Shown here piece after piece: positions 23,505 to 34,371 of a stretch of 64,000 bases of DNA. Position numbers and translations under genes: made by a program. This stretch comes from Gerris lacustris (Eukaryota; Arthropoda; Insecta; Hemiptera; Gerridae): positions 18,982,187-19,046,186 of the forward strand of contig OX578284.1 of NCBI GenBank assembly GCA_951217055.1, written 5' to 3'. The notes beneath the pieces were generated by a model. That model saw only the letters and a program-made list of their open reading frames with translations. It had not been told where the DNA came from and did not search any database. How positions within the stretch are numbered: position 1 is the first letter of the stretch; every line of letters starts with the position of its first letter.

Positions 23505-24524
23505 TTTGAAATTCAATCCAGAGTATTTGTTTTTCCTAATATTGCTTTCTTTATTACAATAATTTCGTAAAACGGAAGATAATAAAAAGTGTACTTAATA
23601 TTCTAGATTGGTAATAAATTATTGATACTGTATTTTAATATACATAGCATAATATATAGGCTCTCAAGGAAGAGCCTATAAAATTCTTTGACATTTATCA
23701 TTTATGTAATTTATTTCAGCGTACCTCATAATAAATCATAAATCAATAAATAATAGCCGAATTAATTAAAGTAAAAAATGTGAAACATGCATTAATTTTA
23801 ATACAGTTAACAATATATATTTATTGAGTGGATGAGCATCAGGCTGAAAAGTTTTGCATGCTATCCAGTAAGAATGAATGCAACAATGCCTATAATGTAG
23901 CACATTATATTATACTCTTCAGTAATCATACATCTCATTAGAAATCTTTCCGATTAATTTTAAAGAAAAAGAGTTCAATGCTCCTTTTCTTTCTGTGAAC
24001 TTTGAATTCGTTGACTGAATTCTTGTTTTTATTGCGTTAGAGCAAGACTGCGTCAATAAAACAATTAGAAGTAGTAACTTTGTTGAACTTTGTTTAATGC
24101 ATGATAAAGACAAAGTAGTGAAGTTTATAAAGTTAATTGTTTGATATTAAAAACCAATAATAAGAAAAATATTAAATAAAAATTAATAAAAAACTTAATT
24201 AATTAATTTTTTTTCTAAATAATAAGGAAAGTAATAAATACTATGTATATATAACGGAAAACAAATTTTAGTGTAAATCGAATTATATAAAACAAAACTC
24301 ATTAAAAAAAAAACTATTGAGAAATCACATAAAACAAAGAGAAAAAATCTATGGATAGCCTTTGCGCCTTAGCAAACAAAAAAATGCAGTATAAACAAAT
24401 AAAAACAAATCCTTGCGAACGGAGGGTGGGGGGAACGATGAGATTGTTATTGGAGTAAACAAATATAAATAAGGTTTCTAGTAAGTGCTTTCAGTACACA
24501 CAATTTAACTAAGAGAACGATTTT
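23505..24524. other. No gene seen
   Basis: AT-rich, low-complexity in places. The only ORF (23919-24113, reverse) has no recognisable features. Confidence 0.45.
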
Positions 24525-24657
24525 ATTAACAGCGCGATCGGCCGAGCTATTTCAATATGAGGCCATTTAAAATGTTTGTTTTAGCTATAACTTTTGAACC
24601 GTTCATCATTATAATGGCGGGAAATAAATTTAAATTTACTTTTTATCTTCCAAACGC

Positions 24658-24660
<3 letters not shown>
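24525..24660 (+). repeat. Family E dispersed repeat, copy 2
   Basis: Matches 22090-22205 in order (cgatcgg..cgagc, ggccatttaaaa, agctataactttt) and runs into an (AT)n tract. Confidence 0.5.

Positions 24661-24742
<82 letters not shown>
24658..24742. repeat. (AT)n microsatellite
   Basis: About 80 bp of AT repeats with one interruption. The ORF over it is a Tyr/Ile repeat artefact. Confidence 0.95.
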
Positions 24743-24744
<2 letters not shown>

Positions 24745-25091
24745 TGTGTAACCTACACACTTTATTATTATTGACTTTATTATTATTAATTTATTGATTG
24801 CAAAGTTTCAATTTTTTTGTTTGGTAGTTTTTGAGGTACAGATACGTTAACGACTAACATATACATACGTTGGAAATTATAAGTACCCTCGGTTTTCTCT
24901 ACGGACCCTAAAGACAACAGTGAACAGAAAGTTGGTCGGTGTAAAACAAATAATATAAAAATACAAGGCTCTACATTGACAAGAGAGGTAGCTGACAATA
25001 AATAAAATTATTAACTTTACACTCTGATATGGTTTTCTTAAATTATATTCTTGAATAGTTAATTTTAAATTTCTAGAAAGATCATAAGTTT

Positions 25092-25258
25092 AAACTTTTA
25101 ACAGCGTGGGTGAATAAAATTCTAGAAGGTCGGGTCAACAAAGCAAATAAAAATGTCTCTGGCCCCACCTCCCAGAGGACTTGTGGCTTTATTTTTATCC
25201 TCATATAGGTTGGTCAATCTGAGTGTCAAAAGTTAATACTAATTTTAAAAAGAGTGTA
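25092..25258. mobile_element. Family K MITE, 5'-truncated
   Basis: Follows 1615-1840 from acttttaacagcgtggg to gttaatactaat..aaagagtg, with the left tip lost. Confidence 0.65.
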
Positions 25259-25475
25259 GTGTATAAGTGTATCATAATTAAATTTCGTAAACTATCGACG
25301 AGTATGTAGACCAGGTGGGAACCTCTTCCTTCATCGACCCCTTTTAAAAATATATTTTCTTCATCGATCCCCTTACATAGCATACAATATTACCTCTTCT
25401 ATTGCTGGTGGGCGATATTATTTTTTCACCGGTGGTATGTGGATATCCCGCTTTTGCAATTTACAAAGAAATATT

Positions 25476-25612
25476 TACTACGTTTCCATGAGTTTTCAAA
25501 ACAGTTTTAAAAATGGTTTTGGTATTCGAAATCTCACGGAAACGGTGATTTCAAAAAACATTTTGAGTACAAGGTCACACCAGCAAATTTTTGGTAATTT
25601 TCAAATAAAAAT
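25476..25612 (+). mobile_element. Family D element, truncated
   Basis: Left TIR tactacgtttccatgagttt and interior caaggtcac..agcaaatttttggt as in 46363-46710. The right end is missing. Confidence 0.6.
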
Positions 25613-25788
25613 TTGATAACACAAATAAAAGATATAAGAGTAATCAAGTACTAGTATGAAGTTTGTGCTATCAACAAAGAGATGAAGCGTTTGCTATCAC
25701 AATCTCTAAAAACCAAAGTATCTTCTTATAGATATAGCAAGGAAGGACTCTCAAAACATCTTGTTGTTATTCGAGTTGTAGATTCATC

Positions 25789-25924
25789 GTCAACTAGGCA
25801 ACTAGGTAAATAAAAATGTCACTGTCCCAACCCCTCTCACTAGCCTAGTGGCTTCATTTTTTTTCTTGTTTAGAGGTTGGCCAACCTGATTTTCAAAAGT
25901 TAATACTAATTATAAAAAGATTAT
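25789..25924. mobile_element. Family K MITE, truncated
   Basis: Matches K from caactagg..aaataaaaatgtcac to gttaatactaattataaaaa. Confidence 0.6.
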
Positions 25925-26306
25925 GAATGCATCATGCATACTAACTCTTCCTGCCTGTAAACTGGGCATAGATGATGTAAAGGAGCACTTCATCACTAAG
26001 CTTGAATAGATACATTTTTAATTTTATATTTCTTAGTATATAAAAGTATATTATATAATATATGTTTACATAAAAATTACTATCATAAAAAGTTTTTTTT
26101 TTATTAGATGTTACATGTGCCTGTAAATTGATTTTGAATATTATAACATTATTTAGCAACTGGTAAAATGCCCAGGGCTAATATTTTACTTTGAATTAAT
26201 AAGTACTGCAGGATTATCATTTAAGTTAAATTAATTAATGAAATAACGAGACTTAATTAAACTTGTACGACAGACAATCAGTGTAAATCTGTCTAAAAAG
26301 AATTTT

Positions 26307-26541
26307 GCACTTCTTTAGATTGTTATTCCCCCTATAAAAAAAAACAGAGGGAAGTAACAATCTAAAGAAGGTGTTCGGAATGTTCTTCTTTAGTCTGTTA
26401 GTCCCCTTATAAAAACGGAAGTGCGATATTCCTTTGTCCAAAAGTACATTGGACTGAACATCCCTTGTTCTACATAGTTATTTAGTCAAAGTCATTTATA
26501 GTCTAAAACAACATAAGGAAGTAACAATCTAAAGAAGTACC
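26307..26541. mobile_element. Family C MITE, copy 1
   Basis: TIRs g(c/t)acttctttagattgtta and its complement ending aagaagtacc; 235 bp with an internal repeat of cttctttag. A SINE has inserted at its right end, duplicating TCTAAAGAAGTACC. Confidence 0.75.
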
Positions 26542-26832
26542 ATAGTCATAGTAGTAGTCTAGTATTTTCTACTAGAACGGGTAGGACGAACCACTTGTTC
26601 AAACCTTGCAAATAGGCCATCACTTAGGCCCTTTTTACGCTCCGCGGTAGAGAGTTGCAGCCATTTCACACATCATACCTCTATACCTAGTACCGCCGAA
26701 GCGAATATGATGTGATCAATAGTGAGCCATATAAATCAGAGCGTCATGGCGAGGAATCGAACCCCATCTCGTTCCACTCATGATTCAGTGATGGCCGAGC
26801 AGACGTGGTTTAACCCACACGGCCACGCTGGC
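26542..26832 (-). mobile_element. tRNA-derived SINE
   Basis: On the reverse strand it starts GAGCCAGCG, with an A-box-like TGGCCGTGTGG and a B-box GGTTCGATTCC spaced as in a tRNA with a long variable arm (Leu/Ser type). A body of about 200 bp follows and ends in a short CTA/ACT-rich tail. It is flanked by a perfect 14-bp duplication TCTAAAGAAGTACC (26528-26541 and 26833-26846). No ORF; it would depend on a LINE for mobility. Confidence 0.85.
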
Positions 26833-26846
26833 TCTAAAGAAGTACC

Positions 26847-27530
26847 AACAATTTAATATAATATTTATAAAGCAAACAAAGCTGGTTGACAAACATAAAA
26901 TTATATAAAACATAAAATAATAAATCTCTACAGAATTAAACACTTTGGAGCCAGTTTCAAGTTACTATGCAAATCGTTGATCGGCTAAGGATGTCTTAAT
27001 AAGTTCTTGTGCTAAATATCTCAATATCTATAAGTAATCTGTTGAATAATCAATAGCGCTCCAGGCATATTATCCATAATCCTTCTCATATTGTCAGAGG
27101 CTATTACAAAGTAACCAAACTCAATCTATAGCTGTTTATAATCTATAGCTCATCTAAACTATACTAATAGTCATGTAATCGATTTTAATTCGCTTCTAAT
27201 TAGATTACAGGTCCTGTTTAACAAAGGAGATAAACTTGCTTAACTATATTCTATTTATACTGATTACAATTTGCGCTTGACTATCCTTCTTCTGAAATAA
27301 TTAAGTGGGCCATCTTAGTAATGTTTTTTTATATATATATTTCTTTTATTATTTGTTGCGAAACAGCTAAAGCAAGTAAAAGGAACAGTTTTGCTTGCGT
27401 GCCGTAAATAACAAAGATTGGTAACACTGTTTTTCGTGGATAGCATAATATTAGTGATTATTACTACAATAAGAAGAATTATTAAAATAATTGGTCCTTA
27501 ATAAATTCTATAATTAAACGAAAAGAAATT
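26847..27530. other. No gene seen
   Basis: AT-rich, no recognised repeat or coding signal. Confidence 0.45.
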
Positions 27531-27850
27531 AGTGCCAATTAGTGTGGCACATAGCTTCCTCACGTCCCATTATTGGACGAATGGTCAAATTACAATTTGA
27601 TCTATTTCGGTTCTCAGTGAGGTCACACTTATTTTTAAGCAATATTTAATATGCGCAAACGGAAAAAACTAATTTGGGACCACCTGTGGGATAATAATGA
27701 AATTTGGATAGTAGGTTACAATCCATAGCCTACTATTGGCCCAAAATTATTTAAAATCTTCTTGTCTTGAAATTTTTGAAATTGGAGACAAATAAAAAGG
27801 TTTTTAAAATTATCACAATAATTCCGCTACCTTCGGTAATCTCGGAAGCA
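27531..27850 (-). repeat. Family A repeat, internally deleted
   Basis: Starts at tgccaattagtgtggcacat and ends in the terminal hairpin (cgctaccttcggtaatctcg). About half the middle is missing. Confidence 0.7.
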
Positions 27851-28122
27851 ATACTGCTGAACCAGCACATTTGATCTAATGCACATCACAACGATGTGAC
27901 TTAACAATAAATACCAGTAAAATAAAACATATAAAATGGCTATAATTTCTCCGAAAACTGTTTCATTACAATACGTGTTAGTTAAATACTGTTAAAAATT
28001 GGTTTGTATTGAGCAGAAGATGTTTTTTTCTCGGATTTACAAAGTTAGGCGTGAAAATAGAGTCTTTGTAGGACATACTTATGAGTATAATGAATGAAAG
28101 TTTTTACTTATTATCTCTGGCT

Positions 28123-28201
28123 CAAAATAAGATATCAGTTTATCACATTGGAATATCAATCAAAATATAAATATAAATATAATATATATAATATATATAT
28201 A

Positions 28202-28277
<76 letters not shown>

Positions 28278-28565
28278 ATATATAATATATATAAATATAT
28301 ATATAAAATATAAATATCAGTCAAAATAAGATATCAATTTAACACTTTTAAATATCAATCAAAATAATATATCAAATGTCAATTTAATACTTAAAAATAT
28401 CAATCAAAACAAGATATCAGTTTAACACTTTGGAATATCAATCAAATTAAGATATCAGTTTAACACTTTGGAATATCAATCGAAATATCAGTTTAATACT
28501 TTGGAATATCAATCAAAATAAGATATCAGTTTAACACTTTAGAATATCAATCAAAATAAGGACCA
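28123..28565 (+). repeat. 38-bp minisatellite split by (AT)n
   Basis: Units of aatatcaatcaaaataagat plus atcagtttaacactttgg occur both before (28123-28165) and after (28310-28565) a roughly 140-bp AT tract, so the AT run expanded inside the array. About eight units. Confidence 0.85.
28180..28305. repeat. (AT)n microsatellite
   Basis: Nearly pure AT repeat with minor aat/aaat interruptions. Confidence 0.95.
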
Positions 28566-30540
28566 ATTTTTACCAGTACACTAAACAGTTGTAACTAAGC
28601 AACTAGCTAAATATACATTTGAAATTGACCTAAATACAATATTAGAAAATAACTAACAGGTGATAATTAGCTAAGTGAGAAAACGAAAGAGAGATCTGGT
28701 AATCATACAACCCAAGGTGTTTCACTCAACAAAAAACAAACAGATTAAAACGATTTTAAAACGTTTTCAAAGCCTTCGAATTTGATTTTTACCTGCTTAA
28801 GACACATAAAAAATGAGTATAATCCATCATATTCTGCCTTAAGAAATCTTGTTTTTTACGAATGAAAACACCGAAATAAGGAAGGTGGGTGACATTGAAT
28901 GAAACTGGGTCACTACATCATAAAAAAGCGAATTCTTACCTTATACACAATCACACCTGAGAATGTACGATTTTTTGTTGTTGTTTTTTGGTCAGTCCTC
29001 ATTCTTAAAGAGAAAGGTAATCATTGATAAAAAAAAAAAAAAAAAAGCGACGATTCATAATGATTCGGTACTGAATTGAGTATTAACCGTTAAACATTTG
29101 TTGAAAGTAATAAAGAACATAAAGTTATCATTCATCTAGAATCTAGAAGAACATCTATGGCTTCATTCGCCTCTAAAAGTATAAATTTTATAGGTATATT
29201 TAATTTGACAAAAATATATTTTATCGAAAACATTTTACAGTTTAGTAATACGGCATTTCATTCATCTTCATAAGTATAAAAATGGTATAGGTATATTTTA
29301 TTTGATCAAAATGTCTCTTTCATCGAGAAATTTCTAATACTTTAGTAAAAGGACAATGTCGTCCATGGCTTTATAGGGAAATGTATATTTGATCCTTTCC
29401 CTTTCAAATTTGAAATTAATATGGGTAAGTATGTACTAAACCGGTAAGTCATGGATTTTGAGGATTAGGTTATGGACCTTTGACAAAGGTTCTTTGCCCA
29501 GTACGTATTTATGTTCCTCTGCCACAAAAAGACAAGAAAGATAATATGATAGCAAAATGTGTCTAAACCTTCACTAATTTCTTAACACCTTTTCTTAACA
29601 CAGCCTTTCCATAAAAGTGCTGATACAGGTAAAATTTCGTTGGTTAATAAAAATATAACTTTTAAAGAATAAAATATTTTTTGTAATAATTTAGAATTAA
29701 AAAAATTATCAAGCCTATATCAATTACAGATTTTAAAATATATTTAATGATTTGATTTATTAAAATAAAATTAAAGATTATAAAAAATATAATATAGTAG
29801 ACGTGAAAACCATTATTGCTGCCAATTTCTGTTCGACCTGGAGCTGACTTTTATTATTCTAACTAGAAATGGTTAGCTGCTAAATAATACTTAGCAAAGC
29901 AGAAAACTTTGAGTTTAAAAAAGTGAAAAGTAATAAAAAATTTTACATCTAAATATTTTTAATTTTATTATTAAAAAATCTACTTTCACTAATCCACTAG
30001 TATATCATTCCACATTTTTATAAGTTATTTCTTTTTGTTTTGGAAATGATTTAAACTGTTTAATAAATTGCAGATGAATGGTAATCCCTCAATAATTTGA
30101 TATTGTGGTTTCTTGTGGGACATTAGGAATTTAATATAATATAAACAAACTCAATAACATTTTAGCAATTTCGACTCTGCTTTGAGTCATTTTGAAGCAC
30201 ATATAACAAATAATTATTACAACCGTATCAAACTCTTATTCCTCCTAGGAAGTTTCTACTGTTTAATAAATATAATTAAATCTGTTATGATTTTAAATTA
30301 TGTTTGTAATTTTTGTCTTTAATAATATGAGTTCAAAGTATTTCCATTTATATTAGCTATAGTAGCTTCCATTTATAGCTTACAGTAGCATTTTTTTGTT
30401 TTTTTAAAAATTAAATACAAACATGTTTAATTTTTATAACGTATAGGCTTCAGCGGTCTTTGATTTTACGGAGTATACCGCATCAGAGATTTTATGGATC
30501 TTGAACCCAGGGACCATTCTAATAAAGGAGCTCATGATGA
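28566..30540. other. No gene seen
   Basis: AT-rich with an A-run near 29030. No ORF above 60 codons and no repeat assigned. Confidence 0.5.
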
Positions 30541-30542
30541 AA

Positions 30543-30822
30543 GGCATTAGCGCCCTATTACAATGGGCGTTTACCGTCCCTCCTTGAGAATGACCCCATT
30601 GCAATGGGCATTTAACGTCCCCTCTTGAGAATTACCCATCTACAATGACCATTTAACGTCCCCTGTTGAGAATGACCCATCTGCCGTGGGCATTTAACAT
30701 CTCCCCTTAAAATGACCCCACTGAAATGGGCATTTAAGGTCCCCTCTTGAGAATGACCCATCTGCCATGGGCAATTAACGTTCCCTCTTGAGAATGACCC
30801 CACTGCAATGGGCATTTAGTTT
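30543..30822 (+). repeat. Minisatellite, unit about 41 bp
   Basis: Seven units of tgggcatttaacgtcccctc plus ttgagaatgacccatctgcaa. The reverse 67-aa ORF is a translation of the array. Confidence 0.85.
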
Positions 30823-31456
30823 ATTTAACCCGGTTTTCCCCGGGAGATTAAAACATTTAATTATTATGGAGTCGACATAAAGATAAAGTTATGAACAATG
30901 TTTTCCCGGGCGCTAAAAAACAGTATTGTAATGGAGGTCGAAAGCTTGATATTTTATTAAACAATATATTCTTTATACATGACAATAACATTTTTTTAAG
31001 CTTTATGATAATCTTTTACAATTACATTTTTCCTAATACTATCTGTTAACGGTCTCCGAAAAAACCTCAGTGACAAATTATCAATTATTTACAACTAACT
31101 ATACATCCAGACAATAAGATTAAAACGAAGGTGAGATTATTACTTAAACACAATTAAAACCACTTACACGTGTCTTAGTATCATTTTTATTTCACGTATC
31201 TGTGTCTCCATATGTTTATGTTACACAACAAAGCAAAGTGTCCTGAGTTCGGTTCTGTGGCTGTGTCGCCACTGTAAAGGGAAGTTAGTTCATATCCCAT
31301 CTTGAGCAAATCTCAGCGGATTTATAGCTACAATGCTACATGTAAAATAAATCTACCTGTCAAAAATCTTTATATCTTTGCTAGTAATAAGATTACAATA
31401 ATTTGTTTACTTTTCTTTTCAATACATCGCTATCATCATTAGCAGACGCTACTTTT

Positions 31457-31550
31457 TAGGGTTTTGTTGGCTAAACCAATAAAAGAAACCCTTGTAGTTT
31501 CGTTTATTGTGTCTGTTACTCTGTGCGGTTCCAATAACTTTTGTTTCCAA
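31457..31550 (+). repeat. Family F dispersed repeat
   Basis: Shares tagggttt.gttgg.taaacc, aacccttgtagtttcgt and tgtgcggttccaataacttt with 54786-54890. Confidence 0.6.
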
Positions 31551-31837
31551 AGCCTACTTATAATAGAATTTCGAATAAATCATACATCATTCATTCCATT
31601 ACTAAACAGAATACTCTCCCACTCTCCCGTCTCCGTTAAATAAATAAAATGATAACATTATTGTTATAACTTTAAAGGGAAAACGTATAAGTATGAGTAT
31701 GGGTACGCTTAAACAAAAAGCGCAAGTGTGTAATTCATTAGAAAAACTTGACAGTGTCGGACTGGCAGCTTTTTGGGCCCTCGGCAAAATTTAGCTGTGG
31801 GCCTCCTCCCATGTTTTAATTTTTATACTGAATATAC

Positions 31838-33087
31838 TGTGGTATCTTGAAATATACCACATATAAATATAGTAAAATGTTCTGTAATAAATAATTATTT
31901 TAATAATTTAACATAGTAAAATTTAAGAATATGCTAATGAACCCTTTTTAATTATTTTGATGAAGAATATTAATGTTAATTTAATTATTATTTTAGTATT
32001 TATTAAGTTATATATTGGATAAACTGTTGTATGACGTCACAACTAGGGCGTGAACCTTTTTTTAGACATGCGCGATGTCCCTAAAATGTTAGGCGACGGT
32101 GGAAGGGTCGTGGTAGGGGGAACGCTCCTTACTTACCTTGCAGCCACGAGACCGGCGTGACGTGTGTACGAGAAGTCCATCGAAAGATGTAAAATTTTAT
32201 ATCCAGGTCGTATATGTAGTATATAGTTTGTGTTAAACTCATTTGTTGTTGAGTCAAGACTCGTGGGAGTCACAAAAATAAATAATTTTTTTTTATTCTA
32301 CTCAAAATTTATTTCGTTAGAGTTGTCTACAGCCGATGCTAATCGTAAGTCTTAAACTTTATGTTTTATAAATTTAATTTTTTTTTGTTGAGTTTTACAA
32401 GTATTGTATTGAGACTTAAATCTTATTAGTGTCTGATTTTTGGTATTTTTGGATTTATTCCAGGGCCGCTACTTTACTCTACTTTACTCTTAACTCTACA
32501 TTTACTTAGCTTCACAACTCTATATTAAAAGACTCTATTTGTTTTTGCTGTGATTTCACGCTTTGGATCGTTAACTTGGTATTAATGATCTATACAACGT
32601 TCATCATTAACTTCAACAAGAATAAATTCATCATTCAGCATTTAAGAATACAAATTTTCTTAGAATTTGGTTTCCCTCCAAAAATCACCAAACCACGCTA
32701 TCACGACACATTGTTTGTATTACAACAGAAATTTACGAGTATGATCAGAGCTTCACTCTAAATATTATAATTTATTTAATTATATGTATAAACTAAATAA
32801 AGGGTTCATATAAATAGAAAAATATATAAATAAAAAAATATATTAAATTTAATAGAAAATTTAATTAAAAATATTAATGAAAGAATTTTAATTGTTTAAT
32901 TATAAAGTATAATAAAAGCCTAATCTCTACCAATTTATGTTAAATAATTATGTAAAGATCTTAATGTTGAAAGAATTTATATTTAAATATACTAAAAATT
33001 TTATTTTGTTCAAACTTGTATTTTTTTTATTATTTAATTAATATTATAGCTACCCGAATTGCAAGAGCTTTAAAGCTGAATACCGTA
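31838..33087 (+). repeat. 5' LTR, 1,250 bp
   Basis: Starts TGTGGTAT and ends ATACCGTA, an imperfect terminal inversion. The first 24 bases fold into an 8-bp hairpin. Contains a CRE-type palindrome TGACGTCA (32032-32039) and AATAAA at 32796-32801. U3/R/U5 limits not determined. The 61-aa frame at 32576 is not supported as a gene. Confidence 0.92.
32032..32039. promoter_or_regulatory. CRE-like palindrome in LTR
   Basis: TGACGTCA is the full ATF/CREB-type site and lies in the presumed U3. The same site is in the 3' LTR at 37827-37834. Function inferred only from sequence. Confidence 0.4.
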
Positions 33088-33090
33088 TTT

Positions 33091-33108
33091 TGGCGCCCGG
33101 ACAGGGAC
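33091..33108 (+). promoter_or_regulatory. Primer binding site, tRNA-Lys-like
   Basis: TGGCGCCCGGACAGGGAC lies 3 nt after the 5' LTR. It complements the 3' 18 nt of the tRNA-Lys(UUU) type except at one position. It would prime minus-strand DNA synthesis. Confidence 0.8.
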
Positions 33109-33285
33109 TTTTTGAAATTGGCCCAACTTGAATTTATTTTAAAAAAAAAAAAAAAAAAAAAACTTAGAAATATTTTACGTAATTTTTTTTTAAAAAAAAA
33201 AAAATTTTTTTTTGGAAGTTCAGTTATTATTAATTAAAGCGAGTATTATTTATATGAACCTTTTTTTCTTTCTTTTATTACATTA

Positions 33286-34371
33286 ATGGTTGTAACCAGA
33301 ATGATGTCGAAAAATAATACTAATCTTAATGCGTCTAACGAAAGTTTAAATAGGGTCGAAGTTGAAGTAAACCTTGAACAGAGTCACAATATGAATCAGT
33401 GTAACAATAATGATGTAATGTTCCAATTGTTAGAAAGTATTAAAGAATTGTCGAAAGAAGTTAGGGAGTTAAAACAAAATAAATATAACACGAATGTAGA
33501 AGTAACTAGAGATAGTCTTGTTAGGAGTGAAATTAGTAATGCAACTCGTCAGAATAACGTAGAAAAATTTTTATATCATTTTGATGGAGAAAGTTCTGAG
33601 CTTAATGGCCCTTTAATTTTTATTAGTAAATTAGACAAATATATCACTAGAAATGGATTAGAAGGAGACTATAGATATATCGTAGAAAATTCATTTACCG
33701 GATCTGCCGAAGAATGGTTATTTTCTGTTGAAGAAAATATTTCATGGAGTGAGTTTGTAATTAGATTTAAAAAAAGATATTGGAGTGAAAATATTCAGGA
33801 ACAGATAAGAGGTCGGATTTTATACGGAAAGTATAACGGACAAATTAATCCTTTAACGTATGCACATAAATTGTACAACGAAGCTAAAAGCGTATTTACG
33901 GACGATCATATAACAACGAATAGAAAAATATTTACATACATAGGGAAACATTTCGGAAATTTCTTTTATTATGTTTTTAGAAGTACCCGTATTGATAGGA
34001 TTGAAGATTTTGTAGAACTTTTGACTGAATTTAATGTAGAAGAATTATGTGATAGGAATGTTAATAATAGGCAGTATGGAGGAAATCCTAATAGTCAAAA
34101 CCATAATTATCATCACGCAAATCATAATAATAACAATGGACCCAAGCCTATTACAGATGGAAATAGACGAAATAACAATAATTATGTGCAAGGTTGGAGA
34201 AAATACGATGGTAACGATCGGCATCGTTCAGGGCAAAATGGTCATAATTCTAATGGTTATAATAATGGACAATATAATAGGTCGAACTATAAGAAGCCTG
34301 ATGAAAAAGAAAATTCAGTTAAGATAAATCATGTAGAGTGTGAAATAGGAGAAGAGAAAAATTTAAACTAA
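33286..34371 (+). CDS. gag: Gag-like protein of LTR element
   Basis: 361 codons, ATG at 33286, about 180 nt after the primer site. Residues 1-90 are Asn-rich with a predicted coiled-coil-like stretch around ESIKELSKEVRELKQ. Residues about 92-255 resemble the retrotransposon gag capsid family: FDGES opening, W in EEWLFSVEE, then FVIRFKKRYW. The tail from about 262 is rich in Asn, His, Gly and Arg (HHANHNNNN, RSGQNGHN) and probably binds RNA. No CCHC zinc knuckle is visible. The stop at 34369-34371 directly follows the slippery TTTAAAC. It would assemble the particle. The frame is intact. Confidence 0.88.
   Translation: MVVTRMMSKNNTNLNASNESLNRVEVEVNLEQSHNMNQCNNNDVMFQLLESIKELSKEVRELKQNKYNTNVEVTRDSLVRSEISNATRQNNVEKFLYHFDGESSELNGPLIFISKLDKYITRNGLEGDYRYIVENSFTGSAEEWLFSVEENISWSEFVIRFKKRYWSENIQEQIRGRILYGKYNGQINPLTYAHKLYNEAKSVFTDDHITTNRKIFTYIGKHFGNFFYYVFRSTRIDRIEDFVELLTEFNVEELCDRNVNNRQYGGNPNSQNHNYHHANHNNNNGPKPITDGNRRNNNNYVQGWRKYDGNDRHRSGQNGHNSNGYNNGQYNRSNYKKPDEKENSVKINHVECEIGEEKNLN
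34362..34368 (+). promoter_or_regulatory. -1 ribosomal frameshift site TTTAAAC
   Basis: In gag phase the bases read T TTA AAC then TAA, the classical X XXY YYZ heptamer. The pol frame is -1 to gag and opens at 34344 after a TGA, so the overlap is only 28 nt and contains this site. An overlapping AAATTTA is also in phase. A downstream stimulatory fold was not checked. Confidence 0.85.

Noticed and set aside
24557..24751. Tyr/Ile-repeat ORF (also 28094-28285)
   Set aside because: Translation of (AT)n microsatellites.
32576..32761. 61-codon ORF in the LTR (also 38371-38556)
   Set aside because: Identical only because the LTRs are identical; non-ATG start and no motif.
34049..34327. ORF overlapping gag
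   Set aside because: Alternate-frame reading of the Asn-rich gag tail.
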